A stretch of DNA of 64,000 nt from Streptomyces sp. R41 (GCF_041053055.1 NZ_CP163443.1:1798001-1862000); one strand, 5' to 3'. Counted from the first letter of the stretch, positions 27,417 through 36,414 are shown. A program made the numbers and translations. Notes: a model not told the origin generated them from the letters alone.

Positions 27417-27989
27417 TCAGTGCACGAGCGGGACGGACACCGCCATGACCATTTCGACCGGTACATCGCCGTCATTGGCGTACGTGTGCGGGGTGTTGGC
27501 CTCGAAGGAGGCGCTCGCGCCCGCGGGGACTCGGTGCTCGACTCCGTCGACCGTGAGGGTCAGCTCGCCCGCCATGACATGGATGAGCTCGACCGTGCCG
27601 GTGGGGTGCGGGTCCGAGGGGCTGCCCTCCCCGGGCATGAGCCGCCAGTCCCACATCTCCAGCGGGCCGGGCGCTTCGGTGCCCGCGAGGAGCCGGTTGT
27701 AGCTGCCCGCGTCCGTGTGCCACAGCCGTACCGCCTGCTCGGCCGGGACGATCCGGACCTTGGGGCCCTGCTCGTAGTCGAGGAGGGTGGTGATGCTGAC
27801 GCCGAGGGCGTCGCCGATCTTGACGACGGTGCCCAGGCTGGGGTTGGTCCTGGCCTGCTCGATCTGGATGAGCATGCCGCGGCTGACTCCGGCGCGAGCG
27901 GCGAGCGCTTCCAGGGTGAAGCCGCGCTCGGTGCGCCAGCGCTTCACGTTGCGCGCCAGGGACTGAGTCAGCAGGTCGAGGTCCGACAC
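27417..27989 (-). CDS. XRE-cupin transcriptional regulator
   Basis: A 190-residue regulator. An N-terminal helix-turn-helix (RGFTLEALAARAGVSRGMLI, QIEQARTNPSLGTVVKIGDA) is joined to a C-terminal cupin (GTVELIHVMAGELTLTVDG, FEANTPHTYANDG). This type senses a small metabolite through the cupin. The GTG at 27989, preceded by GGACGGA, was chosen over a TTG at 28022. It is divergent from the EamA transporter and probably regulates it. Confidence 0.9.
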   Translation of the reverse strand: MSDLDLLTQSLARNVKRWRTERGFTLEALAARAGVSRGMLIQIEQARTNPSLGTVVKIGDALGVSITTLLDYEQGPKVRIVPAEQAVRLWHTDAGSYNRLLAGTEAPGPLEMWDWRLMPGEGSPSDPHPTGTVELIHVMAGELTLTVDGVEHRVPAGASASFEANTPHTYANDGDVPVEMVMAVSVPLVH

Positions 27990-28021
27990 ATTCCGTCCAA
28001 TATTCTGGATGACAGAGTTCA

Positions 28022-28052
28022 ATCAGGTGAACTATCGTGTGGTGCACCTGAT
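28022..28052. promoter_or_regulatory. Inverted repeat ATCAGGTG-N15-CACCTGAT, candidate operator
   Basis: Perfect 8-bp arms 15 bp apart lie in the gap between the XRE-cupin gene and the EamA gene. GTTCA/TGAAC elements overlap it. Position and symmetry fit binding of the adjacent regulator. Confidence 0.55.
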
Positions 28053-28082
28053 CGTTCACCGAACTGTACTGCGAGGTACCCC

Positions 28083-28940
28083 GTGACAGCACTCTTCGCC
28101 CTGGCCACCAGCCTCCTGTGGGGCCTGGCCGACTTCGGCGGAGGCCTGCTGACCCGGCGTACGCCCGCCCTCACGGTGGTCGTCGTCTCGCAGACCATCG
28201 CGGCGGTGGTGCTGGGCGCGATCGTGGTCGCCACCGGCGGCTGGAGCGCGGCAGGACCACAGCTGTGGTTCGCGTTCGCCGCGGGACTGGTGGGACCGGT
28301 CGCGCTGCTCTCCTTCTACAAGGCACTCGCCCTCGGCCCGATGGGGGTCGTCTCCCCGCTCGGCTCGCTGGGCGTGGCCGTCCCCATCACCGTCGGACTC
28401 GTCCTCGGTGAGCGGCCCGGCCTGACACAGCTCGCGGGAATCGCGGTCGCCGTCGTGGGCGTCGTGCTCGCGGGCGGACCACAGCTGCGCGGCGCCCCCG
28501 TGCAGCGGCAGGCGATCCTCCTCACGCTGCTCGCGGCGCTCGGTTTCGGCACGGTGTTCGCGTTGATCGCGGAGGCGTCGTCGTCGGTCACCGGGCTGTT
28601 CCTCGCGCTGTTCGTCCAGCGCGTGACCAATGTGGCGGTGGGCGGCACGGCCCTCTTCGTCTCCGTGAAGCGCGGCGCCCGAGCCCTCCCCGAGGGCGGT
28701 TTCCCCTGGGGCGCCCTCCCCGCGCTCGCCTTCGTCGGCCTCGCCGACGTCGCGGCCAACGGCACGTACTCGGTCGCCGCCCAGCACGGCCCGGTCACCG
28801 TCGCCGCCGTCCTCGCCTCGCTGTATCCGGTGGTCACGGCCCTGGCCGCGCGCGGCATCCTCAGCGAACGGCTGCGGGGGGTGCAGGCGGCGGGCGCGGG
28901 CCTCGCGCTGGTCGGCACGGTGCTGCTCGCGACCGGTTGA
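28083..28940 (+). CDS. EamA family (DMT) transporter
   Basis: A 285-residue membrane protein with ten hydrophobic helices and the twofold EamA repeat. Repeat one runs ALFALATSLLWGLADFGGGL to VGVVLAGGPQ, repeat two from ILLTLLAALGFGTVFALIAE to AGLALVGTVLLATG. SFYKALALGPMGVVSPLGSL is characteristic. The substrate is unknown. The GTG at 28083 follows GAGG. The divergent XRE-cupin regulator is the likely controller. Confidence 0.9.
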   Translation: MTALFALATSLLWGLADFGGGLLTRRTPALTVVVVSQTIAAVVLGAIVVATGGWSAAGPQLWFAFAAGLVGPVALLSFYKALALGPMGVVSPLGSLGVAVPITVGLVLGERPGLTQLAGIAVAVVGVVLAGGPQLRGAPVQRQAILLTLLAALGFGTVFALIAEASSSVTGLFLALFVQRVTNVAVGGTALFVSVKRGARALPEGGFPWGALPALAFVGLADVAANGTYSVAAQHGPVTVAAVLASLYPVVTALAARGILSERLRGVQAAGAGLALVGTVLLATG

Positions 28941-28954
28941 GTGTCCTTAAGGGC

Positions 28955-29752
28955 TCAGGACTCGGCGCGTACGTCCCCGGAGGCGCCCTCGGCATCGAGG
29001 TCCAGTTCCGCCAGACGCGCCGCGGTCTCCTCGTCCATCCCCGACAGCGCCAGCAACTGCTCCGGCGTCACCCCGTCGGGAATCGGCACCGGCGCCGGTG
29101 TCCGCAGCGGCGGCTGCCATCCCTGCACCGGGTCCCAGCGCCGCACGACACGCGCGGGGGCGCCCGCCACGACCGAGTGGTCCGGCACCGCACCGCGTAC
29201 CACCGCGCCGGCCGCCACCACGACGTTCCGCCCGATCCGCGCTCCCGGCAGAATCACCGCCCCGGTCCCGATCCAGCAGCCTGGCCCGATCTCCACCGGC
29301 TCCATACGCGGCCACTGCTTGCCGATGGGCTCGTGCGGATCGTCGTACGAGTGGTTCGTGGACGTGACGTACACGTACGGCCCGAAGTAGCAGTCGCTGC
29401 CGATCGTGACCGTCGTGTCGGCGATGACATGACTGCCGCGGCCGAGCACCACACCGTCGCCGATGCGCAGGATCGGGTCGGGGCCGAGGTCGAGGTCGGG
29501 CATCAGACCGGCGGTCAGCGTGACCTGCTCGGCGACGATGCAGTGGGCGCCGAGGTGGATCCACGGTTCACCGAAGACCGTGCCGAGCGGGAAGGCCAGT
29601 CTGGTACCTGTTCCCATCGCGCCGAAGCGGAGTCGTCCGGGGTGCTCGGCCGTGACCGCACCCGTGCGCTGCACCCAGGCCCAGCCCGCGTGGACGGCGC
29701 GCTGCGCGAGGCGGCGCCGCCATGATGAGAACGTGTTCTTGCTCCTGGGCAC
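28955..29752 (-). CDS. Left-handed beta-helix acyltransferase
   Basis: A 265-residue hexapeptide-repeat transferase related to maltose/virginiamycin acetyltransferases. IRIGDGVVLGRGSHVIADTT-like coils, STNHSYDDPHEPIG with the catalytic-loop His, and IGPGCWIGTGAVILPGARIG then VVAGAPARVVRRW mark the family. A 45-residue C-terminal extension (VTPEQLLALSGMDEETAARL) is extra. The acceptor is unknown, possibly a surface sugar. It ends 14 bp from the EamA stop. Confidence 0.85.
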   Translation of the reverse strand: MPRSKNTFSSWRRRLAQRAVHAGWAWVQRTGAVTAEHPGRLRFGAMGTGTRLAFPLGTVFGEPWIHLGAHCIVAEQVTLTAGLMPDLDLGPDPILRIGDGVVLGRGSHVIADTTVTIGSDCYFGPYVYVTSTNHSYDDPHEPIGKQWPRMEPVEIGPGCWIGTGAVILPGARIGRNVVVAAGAVVRGAVPDHSVVAGAPARVVRRWDPVQGWQPPLRTPAPVPIPDGVTPEQLLALSGMDEETAARLAELDLDAEGASGDVRAES

Positions 29753-29870
29753 CCGCTCACGGTACTCAGCGCACGGTGCGCCGATGAGGTCGTACGGCTG
29801 TGATCTTCACCCCACCGGGGCCGGGGCGGATGGCATACGGTGCCGGTGTACCGACGAGGAGGAGACGGTG

Positions 29871-30404
29871 ATGACGCAGCAGGCGCTGATCATGGGGATC
29901 GGCGGCAAGGATCCGCAGGTGGACCAGGAGGCGTTCGCGGCGCCCACGTCCGTGGTCGTCGGGGACGTCACGCTGCGCGCGGGCGCGAGCGTCTGGTACG
30001 GCGCGGTGCTGCGCGCCGACTGCGGTCCGATCGTCATCGGCGCCGGCAGCAATGTCCAGGACAACTGCAGCCTCCATGTGGACCCCGGATTCCCCATCTC
30101 CATCGGCGAGCGGGTCTCCATCGGGCACAACGCCGTGGTGCACGGCGCGACGGTCGAGGACGACTGCCTGATCGGCATGGGCGCCACGGTGCTGAACGGC
30201 GCGGTGATCGGCGCCGGTTCGCTGGTGGCCGCGCAGGCCCTGGTGCCGCAGGGGATGCAGGTGCCCCCGGGCTCGCTGGTCGCGGGCGTCCCCGCCAAGG
30301 TCAAGCGCCAGCTGACCGACGAGGAGCGCGAGGGCATCTCACTGAACGGCACGATGTACGTGGAGCTGGCGAAGGCGCACCGCGAGGCACACAGCGCCGG
30401 GTAG
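29871..30404 (+). CDS. Gamma carbonic anhydrase family protein
   Basis: A 177-residue left-handed beta-helix protein. YGAVLRADCGPIVIGAGSNV, QDNCSLHVDPGFPISIG and ERVSIGHNAVVHGATVEDD carry the three zinc-ligand His positions of the gamma class, and GVPAKVKRQLTDEE begins the C-terminal helix. Many YrdA/CaiE-type relatives have weak or no carbonic anhydrase activity, so activity is not assured. GAGGAGGAG precedes the ATG at 29871. Confidence 0.9.
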   Translation: MTQQALIMGIGGKDPQVDQEAFAAPTSVVVGDVTLRAGASVWYGAVLRADCGPIVIGAGSNVQDNCSLHVDPGFPISIGERVSIGHNAVVHGATVEDDCLIGMGATVLNGAVIGAGSLVAAQALVPQGMQVPPGSLVAGVPAKVKRQLTDEEREGISLNGTMYVELAKAHREAHSAG

Positions 30405-30460
30405 AGAAGCGCCCCGTAGGGGCGCGGGGAAGTGCGCGACGAGCCACAGACGGCCCGCAC
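30405..30460 (+). repeat. Dispersed Streptomyces hairpin repeat, probable terminator
   Basis: A 7-bp perfect stem, GCGCCCC-GTA-GGGGCGC (30409-30425), is followed by GGGGAAGTGCGCGAC and GAGCCAC. This whole string closely resembles a hairpin repeat that I recall as very common after genes in Streptomyces genomes. Here it directly follows the carbonic anhydrase stop and probably ends its transcript. Confidence 0.7.
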
Positions 30461-30503
30461 TGTCAGGACGACCTGCGGTCCCAGGACATCATCCCGGCGG
30501 AAC

Positions 30504-31154
30504 CTACTCGGCCGCCGGGATGGGCTCCGGCTCCGCCGCCGCGCGCTCACCCGTCGCCTTCTTCGCCTTGCGGCGCACGATCAGCATCGACGCGAGCCCG
30601 ATGAGTACCGCCGCCACCAGCCCGAGCCACGAGAACCGCTTGAGCCAGGATTCGGCGACCACACCGACGTAGTAGATGACCGCGGTCGTACCGCCGGCCC
30701 AGATGATGCCGCCGAGCACGTTGGCGATCAGGAACTTCCAGTACGGCATCCGCAGCACACCCGCGAGCGGACCGGCGAAGATCCGCAGCAGGGCGATGAA
30801 GCGGCCGAAGAAGACGGCCCACATGCCCCACTTCTGGAAGGACCGCTCGGCAGTGGCGACATGGCCTTCGCTGAAGTGCTTGGGGAACTTCGCGCCGAGC
30901 CAGGCGAGCAGCGGGCGTCCGCCCTTGCGGCCGATGGCGTAGCCGATGGAGTCGCCGACGATCGCGCCGAGGCTGGCGCACGCCCCGAGGATGACGGGGT
31001 TGATGCCCGCGTGCTGCGAGGAGAGCAGGGCCGCCGAGACCAGGACGATCTCGCCGGGCAGCGGGATGCCCAGGCTTTCCAGGCCGATGACCAGGCCCAC
31101 CAGCGCATAGATGCTGACCGCGGGCACCGTCTCGAGCCACTCCTGGACGTGCAA
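30504..31154 (-). CDS. DedA family membrane protein
   Basis: A 216-residue SNARE-associated/DedA protein. LESLGIPLPGEIVLVSAALL, GDSIGYAIGRKGGRPLL and VFFGRFIALLRIFAGPLAGV with MPYWKFLIANVLGGIIW are family hallmarks. The family acts in lipid-carrier recycling and membrane homeostasis. The TTG at 31154 (HVQEWLETVPAV) has GGGAGG 8 nt upstream and is preferred over a GTG at 31175, which has none. Confidence 0.9.
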   Translation of the reverse strand: MHVQEWLETVPAVSIYALVGLVIGLESLGIPLPGEIVLVSAALLSSQHAGINPVILGACASLGAIVGDSIGYAIGRKGGRPLLAWLGAKFPKHFSEGHVATAERSFQKWGMWAVFFGRFIALLRIFAGPLAGVLRMPYWKFLIANVLGGIIWAGGTTAVIYYVGVVAESWLKRFSWLGLVAAVLIGLASMLIVRRKAKKATGERAAAEPEPIPAAE

Positions 31155-31220
31155 GGCCGGTTCCTCCCGTTTCACTGTGCGTGTCCCGGGCGTGCACCGT
31201 ACGTGTGCGGTTCGTGATCA

Positions 31221-31254
31221 CCCGGCGTGCGCTCCCCCCTGAGCGCACGCCGGG
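31221..31254. terminator. Terminator downstream of the esterase gene
   Basis: A perfect 14-bp stem, CCCGGCGTGCGCTC with GAGCGCACGCCGGG, and a 6-nt loop. It starts 18 bp beyond the esterase stop in the direction of transcription and separates that operon from dedA. Confidence 0.85.
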
Positions 31255-31272
31255 CAGCCTACCTGGTTCGCC

Positions 31273-32847
31273 TTACGAGGCGGAGTCCCAGAGGTCGCAC
31301 CGGTGCTCGTGAGCGACGGTGGTGCTGAGGGTGTTTCCGCCCCCCGAGACGGTCCGCAGCGAAAGCACGGCCCCCGTGCCGTCGGGCATCGCGGGCTGTC
31401 CCTCCGCCCGGGGCACGCCACCCCTGATGAACGATCCCCAGTACTGCACCATCTGCCGCGACAGCACCCGCTGCTCCGCGTTCAGCGGTGTGTCGAGCCC
31501 GAAGTGCTTGAAGAGGTACTGCACCTCGTTGACGTGGGTCGCGCCGAAGTCGAAGTCCGTGTGCAGATTGCGCAGCGAGGCGAAGGGCGGCGAGGTGCGG
31601 TCGGCGAACTCGTACGCGTAGACCGGACCGCGAGCGGCGAGCGCGCCGTCGAGCCGGAGCGCCGGGCAGGCCATCAGGTAGTCGCCGAAGGCGGTGCCGT
31701 ACGCGATCGTGGGCGAGGGGTAGTCCGACAGCGGGTAGCGCTGGTGCACCCGCTCGCCCTGCTCCGCGCCGAAGACGGCCTTGACGACGGCCGGATACTG
31801 CTCGGCGGTGAGTGGTGTCCCGCTCGCGTCGAACTGGCCGAAGGCGAACAGCCGCCCCTCGTCCTCGTTCGCCCCGTTCAATACGGGGACCCGGGCGGCG
31901 GCCCCGTTCGCGTACGCCTCGAAGGGCTGCACGGGCAGGAAGTCGCCGCCGACGACGGGTCCCCAGTCGAAGCCGGCCTGGGCCGCGAGAATCTCCTTGG
32001 AGGACTTGCCCCGCAGGCAGGCGAGCGAGAGATCGGCGCAACCCACCTTCTTCGCGAAGGCGGCGCCGGCCGAGACGGCCGTCTCGTGGGTGCGTGCAGC
32101 GCAGTTCCCGTACGCTCCGCTCTCGACAATTCCCGCGCGGTACAGGCCCTTTGAGACCGGCGAGGCCATCTGGGTGCAGACCGAGCGGCCGCCGGCCGAC
32201 TCGCCCGCGATGGTGACGCGTCCCGGATCGCCGCCGAAGCGGCCGATGTTGGCGCGCACCCAGCGCAGCGCGGCCTGCTGGTCGAGCGTCCCGAAGTTGC
32301 CCGAGACGCCGTCGTGCGCCTCGCCGTCGAGTCCGGCCGTGGCGAGGAAACCCATCGCGCCGAGGCGGTAGTTGACGGTCACGACGACCGCGCCGGTCTG
32401 CCGGGCGAAGGTGTCGGGCACGATGTCCTCGCCCGCGCCCGCCGTGAGCCCGCCGCCGTGCAGCCAGACCATCACCGGACGCCGTCCGGCGCCGTCGGGG
32501 ACGTACACATTGAGGTCGAGGCAGTCCTCGGTGTGGCTGGGCTGTTCGTAGCCGGGGTCCCAACTCGCCGTTTGTACACAGCGGTCGCCGAAGTCCTTCG
32601 TGGTGCGCACACCCTGCCAGGGCTCGACGGGCCGGGGGTTCTTCCAACGGAGGTCGCCGACGGGCGGCTCGGCGTACGGGATGCCGAGGAACTGCCGTCC
32701 CTCGGCGGTGGTCTCGCCGCGGACCCAGCCCGCGTCCGTGCGCACGAGGGTGTGCTGCGCAGAAGAAGCGGAGGCGGACTGGACCGGTGCCGTGGCGACG
32801 AGGACGGTGGCGAGGGCGGTGAGCCCGATGGCCAGGCGGCGTATCAC
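31273..32847 (-). CDS. Secreted type-B carboxylesterase/lipase
   Basis: A 524-residue secreted esterase. A signal peptide (LAIGLTALATVLVATAPVQS) precedes QFLGIPYAEPPVGDLRWKNP and VMVWLHGGGLTAGAG (oxyanion hole). The nucleophile is Ser217 in VTIAGESAGGRSV, and GANEDEGRLF and DFGATHVNEVQYLF supply the acid and His regions. The GTG start at 32847 overlaps the stop of the GH3 gene (GTGA), so the two are translationally coupled. It may deacylate sugars released by that enzyme; this is inference. Confidence 0.9.
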   Translation of the reverse strand: MIRRLAIGLTALATVLVATAPVQSASASSAQHTLVRTDAGWVRGETTAEGRQFLGIPYAEPPVGDLRWKNPRPVEPWQGVRTTKDFGDRCVQTASWDPGYEQPSHTEDCLDLNVYVPDGAGRRPVMVWLHGGGLTAGAGEDIVPDTFARQTGAVVVTVNYRLGAMGFLATAGLDGEAHDGVSGNFGTLDQQAALRWVRANIGRFGGDPGRVTIAGESAGGRSVCTQMASPVSKGLYRAGIVESGAYGNCAARTHETAVSAGAAFAKKVGCADLSLACLRGKSSKEILAAQAGFDWGPVVGGDFLPVQPFEAYANGAAARVPVLNGANEDEGRLFAFGQFDASGTPLTAEQYPAVVKAVFGAEQGERVHQRYPLSDYPSPTIAYGTAFGDYLMACPALRLDGALAARGPVYAYEFADRTSPPFASLRNLHTDFDFGATHVNEVQYLFKHFGLDTPLNAEQRVLSRQMVQYWGSFIRGGVPRAEGQPAMPDGTGAVLSLRTVSGGGNTLSTTVAHEHRCDLWDSAS

Positions 32848-35312
32848 GCGCTCACCTCCGCGGTCGTCCTGAGCCGAAGATCGCGCGAGGACGCACCCAC
32901 CCACACGATGCGGCGCCCGGTGCCGAGCACCCAGTCGTGCTTCTTCACGTCCCAGGACGAGAGGGTGCGCGCCGATACCCGAACGGTGACCTGGCGCCGC
33001 TCCCCCGCCCGCAGCGCGAGCCGCCGATAGCCACCCAACACCCGTACAGCCTGGTCGAGTTGGAGATCCGGCGACGGTCCGACGTAGACCTGGGCGACCT
33101 CGATGCCGTCGCGTCGCCCGGTGTTGCGCACGGTGAAGGTCACGTCGAGGCCGTGGCGGGCCCGACGGACCCGCAGACCGTCGTACGCGAAGGAGGTGTA
33201 CGAGAGCCCGTGCCCGAAGGGGAACAGCGGGCGCACGTCCTCGGCGTCGTACCAGCGGTAGCCGGCGTGGATGCCCTCCGAGTACTCCTCGGTGCCGTCG
33301 ACGCCCGGGTAGCGGCGTGGATCCCCGGCGACCGGATGATGGTCGTCGTCGACCGCGAAGGACTGGGTGAGACGGCCGCCGGGGTCGCAGTCGCCGAACA
33401 GGACGGCGGCGGTGGCGGCCGCGCCTTCCTGGCCCGGGTAGTACATCTGGAGCACGGCGGCCGTGCGCCGCAGCCAGGGCATCGAGGTCGAGGAGGAGGT
33501 GTTGAGGACGACGGTCGTCCGGGGGTTCGCCGCCGTCACCGCCTCGATGAGCCGGGACTGGTGCCCGGGGAGCGCGATGGTCGTGCGGTCCAGGCCCTCG
33601 GTCGCGTCCTCGTAGGCGAACAGCACGACGCTGTGCGCGGCGCGCGCGGCCTTGACCGCCTCGGCGACGTCCTGCGAGCGGGTCGCGCCGGTGATGCGTC
33701 GCAGCCGGAACAGCTGCCCGCCGCTCCCGCCCTTGGCGGTGATCTGAAGCTTGTGCGCACCCTTGGTGAGGTCGAGCGTCTTGCGGCGCACGGCGAGGCC
33801 GTCGGGGGCGGCGGAGACAAGGCCGCCCGAGAAGTACTCGCCGAATCCGGGTGCCACCGGGAAGAGGTCCTCGCCGTCGAGGAGCACCTTGGGGCGCTCG
33901 CCCGAGTAGTGGATGACGAAGGTCCACTCGTCGGCGTCCGCGACCGTCAGCGTCCCCTCGTACGTCCAGGTCTGGCCGGCGGCGACAGCTTGGGCCTCGG
34001 TGTTGAAGGCCGGGTTCGGTGATCCCGCGGGGATGGGCTTTCCGAAGAGGTCCTCGCCCAGCGAGTACGAGACGTGGGCGCCGCGTCCCGCGCGGGACTT
34101 GATGGCGTCCAGCGGACTGTCGGCCCGGTCGGGGACGACGTGCGCGCTGCCGCCGCCGCTGATGAAGGGGAGCGAGCCGGTGGGTCCGACGACGGCGATG
34201 CTGCGGGCGGCGGCTCCGGTCAGGGGCAGCGCGTGGCCCTCGTTGCGCAGCAGGGTCGCCCCGGCTTTGGCGACCTCCAGGGCCACGGCGGCGCCCGCCT
34301 TCGGATCGCGGCCCGGGCGGGGCGGGACGCTTCCGTCGAGCAGCCCGAAGCGGTCCATCACCGAGAGGACGCGGCGCACGGCGCGGTCGACGTACGTCTC
34401 GGAGACGCTGCCGTTCTGGACGGCCGTCTTCAGGGCCGCCCCGAAATACGTCCCGTCGGGCATCTCCATGTCGAGGCCCGCGGTGATCGCGGCAGCCGTG
34501 CTGTGAGCGGCGAACCAGTCGGTCATCACCCAGCCCTCGAAGCCCCAACGCTCCCGCAGGACGTCGGTGAGCAGGGTCTTGTTCTCGCAGGCGAAGGTGC
34601 CGTCGACCTTGTTGTACGCGCCCATGACCGCGCCGGAGCGGGCGGCGATCGCGGCCTCGAAACCGCGCAGTTCGACCTCGTGCATGGTCTGCTCGTCGAC
34701 CCGCACGTCGATGGACATGCGGTCCTTCTCCTGGTTGTTCAACGCGAAGTGCTTGACGGTGGCGATGAGGCCCTCGCCCTGGATACCGCGGATCTCGGCC
34801 GCGACGAGGTCGCCGGCCAGCAGCGGGTCCTCGCTGAAGGTCTCGAAGTTGCGGCCCGCGTACGGGGTGCGGATGAGATTGACCATCGGGGAGAGCAGCA
34901 CGTCCTGGCCCAGTGCGCGGCCCTCGCGCCCGATGACCTGGCCGTAGCGGCGGGCGAGACCTGGGTCGAAGGCGGAGGCCAGCAGCACGGGGGCGGGCAG
35001 GGCCGTCGCGTGCTGGGTGACGCGGACGCCGGCGGGGCCGTCGGCCAGGCGGAGCGGGGGGACACCGAGGCGCGGGACTCCGGGCACGTATCCGGCCTGG
35101 CCGAGCGAGTTGGGGTCGGTGGCACCGTGCAGCAGCGAGATCTTCTCGTCGAGGGTGAGCTTCCCGATCAGGCCCTCCACGCGAGGGCCGGCGCCGGATC
35201 TGGACTCGGCATGGGCGAACGGGGCGGAACCGGTGGTGGTGGCCGCCGCGGCGACCGCGATGGCGCCGCCCAGCAGTCGCAGGGCCGATCGCCGGGAAAA
35301 GGTGTGGGACAT
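32844..35312 (-). CDS. Tat-secreted GH3 family beta-glycosidase with PA14 domain
   Basis: An 822-residue GH3 enzyme. FSRRSALRLLGGAIAVAAAA is a twin-arginine signal. PPLRLADGPAGVR, the acid-site region TVKHFALNN and the nucleophile Asp265 in GWVMTDWFAAHS identify the catalytic (alpha/beta)8 domain. A PA14-like insert (WTYEGTLTVADADEWTFVI) sits within the second domain, and a C-terminal fibronectin-type domain follows HGLSYTSFAYDGLRV. It is predicted to release beta-linked glucose or similar sugars outside the cell. First gene of a two-gene operon with the esterase. Confidence 0.92.
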   Translation of the reverse strand: MSHTFSRRSALRLLGGAIAVAAAATTTGSAPFAHAESRSGAGPRVEGLIGKLTLDEKISLLHGATDPNSLGQAGYVPGVPRLGVPPLRLADGPAGVRVTQHATALPAPVLLASAFDPGLARRYGQVIGREGRALGQDVLLSPMVNLIRTPYAGRNFETFSEDPLLAGDLVAAEIRGIQGEGLIATVKHFALNNQEKDRMSIDVRVDEQTMHEVELRGFEAAIAARSGAVMGAYNKVDGTFACENKTLLTDVLRERWGFEGWVMTDWFAAHSTAAAITAGLDMEMPDGTYFGAALKTAVQNGSVSETYVDRAVRRVLSVMDRFGLLDGSVPPRPGRDPKAGAAVALEVAKAGATLLRNEGHALPLTGAAARSIAVVGPTGSLPFISGGGSAHVVPDRADSPLDAIKSRAGRGAHVSYSLGEDLFGKPIPAGSPNPAFNTEAQAVAAGQTWTYEGTLTVADADEWTFVIHYSGERPKVLLDGEDLFPVAPGFGEYFSGGLVSAAPDGLAVRRKTLDLTKGAHKLQITAKGGSGGQLFRLRRITGATRSQDVAEAVKAARAAHSVVLFAYEDATEGLDRTTIALPGHQSRLIEAVTAANPRTTVVLNTSSSTSMPWLRRTAAVLQMYYPGQEGAAATAAVLFGDCDPGGRLTQSFAVDDDHHPVAGDPRRYPGVDGTEEYSEGIHAGYRWYDAEDVRPLFPFGHGLSYTSFAYDGLRVRRARHGLDVTFTVRNTGRRDGIEVAQVYVGPSPDLQLDQAVRVLGGYRRLALRAGERRQVTVRVSARTLSSWDVKKHDWVLGTGRRIVWVGASSRDLRLRTTAEVSA

Positions 35313-35454
35313 GAGCCGTCACTCCTTCGGTGCGCGGGCACATCGTTGTGGACCGCATGTACACGTGCCAACGCCAGTCCACGTTCGGCCCTTGAACGCA
35401 CTCTGCGTCAGAGCCGACTTGACATGCCGTCAGGCATCAGGGGTACGGCGCGAA

Positions 35455-35482
35455 AACTATGACTGGAGGTGACTCGTGTCAA
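35455..35482 (-). promoter_or_regulatory. Candidate promoter of the GH3-esterase operon
   Basis: On the minus strand TTGACA (35482-35477) and TAGTTT (35460-35455) are separated by 16 bp, close to the vegetative consensus. They lie about 145 bp before the GH3 start. A small palindrome, ATGCC-GTCA-GGCAT (35424-35437), lies just downstream and could be an operator. Confidence 0.5.
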
Positions 35483-35516
35483 TGAAGTGAACAGAAACGG
35501 CTGACACTCCCACAAG

Positions 35517-35602
35517 AACCGAAGGGGCGGGCGGCATCCCGACCTCGAAAACCGAAGGGGCGGGCGGCCTCCCGACCTCGAAAACCGAAGGGGCGGGCGG
35601 GG
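35517..35602. repeat. 33-bp tandem repeat, about 2.6 copies
   Basis: Units begin at 35517, 35550 and 35583 with AACCGAAGGGGCGGGCGG. The first two are almost identical over 33 bp; the third is cut at about 18 bp. The block sits between the GH3 operon promoter and the TetR gene stop. It contains no gene. Confidence 0.9.
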
Positions 35603-35631
35603 TCGCTCCACCGCGAGACCCGACGTGACCG

Positions 35632-36312
35632 TCAGCGCGTGGCGCGCGTCAGCAGACCCGCGAGCAGCACTTCGAGCAGTTCGCGCAGCACTCCGGTGAA
35701 GTCGAGGCGCATGGCGGCCAGTTCAGGGTCGGCCTCATAGGCGGTGAGCATCGCGGCGGACGGCTGCGAGTGGGTCCAGGCCGCGCCGGTCACCATGATC
35801 GTGGCGGCGGCGAAGCGCCCCGCCCCGTGGTCGCCGAGTTCGGGCACGCGCGCGTGCACCAGCCCGGCCAGTACGCCGACGTTGGAGATCGCGGCGCGCT
35901 TGCACTCCGCGGCGACCTGCGGAGAGACGTTGCGTTCGAGCACCGCCGCCTGTGCGCTGATCAGGTCGCACAGCACCGGGCGCGCGGCGAGGGACGCCGC
36001 CAGCATGTCGGCCACCTGGTCGCCGCGCTCGACAGAGGGCGCGGCCGCGTCGACCGCCTGCGCGAGCTCCCCGTCGAGTTGCTCCAGCCACTCCCGCAAG
36101 GCGACGTCGAGGAGTTCGAGCAGTACGGCCTCGCGGGACTCGAAGTAGCGCAGCACGTTCGACTTCGCCAGCCCGACGCGGCGGCTCAGTTCGTTGAGGC
36201 TCAGCCGCGCGACCGGCATCTCGGTCAGCATCGCGGCCGCGGTGTCCAGGATCGCCTGCTTGCGCACGGCTCGCTGCTCTTCACTGCGGGCGCGCTGGAA
36301 GGACGTACTCAT
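35632..36312 (-). CDS. TetR family transcriptional repressor
   Basis: A 226-residue TetR-type regulator. [20 protein letters not shown] then [20 protein letters not shown] and [13 protein letters not shown] form the DNA-binding domain. The C-terminal ligand domain (about residues 75-226) resembles TetR_C groups with [20 protein letters not shown]. It is divergent from an SDR gene, and three identical-arm palindromes fill the gap, so it should control itself and the SDR. Confidence 0.93.
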   Translation of the reverse strand: MSTSFQRARSEEQRAVRKQAILDTAAAMLTEMPVARLSLNELSRRVGLAKSNVLRYFESREAVLLELLDVALREWLEQLDGELAQAVDAAAPSVERGDQVADMLAASLAARPVLCDLISAQAAVLERNVSPQVAAECKRAAISNVGVLAGLVHARVPELGDHGAGRFAAATIMVTGAAWTHSQPSAAMLTAYEADPELAAMRLDFTGVLRELLEVLLAGLLTRATR

Positions 36313-36323
36313 GCCCCAAGGCT

Positions 36324-36393
36324 ACAGACCTCCGGTCTGTTGTTATCAGACCAGCGGTCTGCTACCTTCGAAATACAGCAGACCGACGGTCTG
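36324..36393. promoter_or_regulatory. Three copies of the operator CAGACC-N3-GGTCTG
   Basis: Perfect 6-bp arm palindromes with a 3-bp centre occur at 36325-36339, 36347-36361 and 36379-36393. Centres are 22 and 32 bp apart, about two and three helical turns. The sites fill the 102-bp gap between the TetR gene and the SDR gene. This is strong evidence for a repressor that binds cooperatively at both promoters. Confidence 0.85.
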
Positions 36394-36414
36394 TTAAATC
36401 TCGAGGAGTCCCCC

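Noticed and set aside
31273..35382. A single 1369-codon open frame covering both the GH3 and esterase genes on the minus strand
   Set aside because: Only its C-terminal half is a protein (the esterase). The rest is a GC-rich shadow of the GH3 gene, which is in another frame with clear motifs.
35420..35450. A plus-strand TTGACA promoter
   Set aside because: No gene follows on the plus strand; only repeats and the convergent TetR gene end lie downstream.
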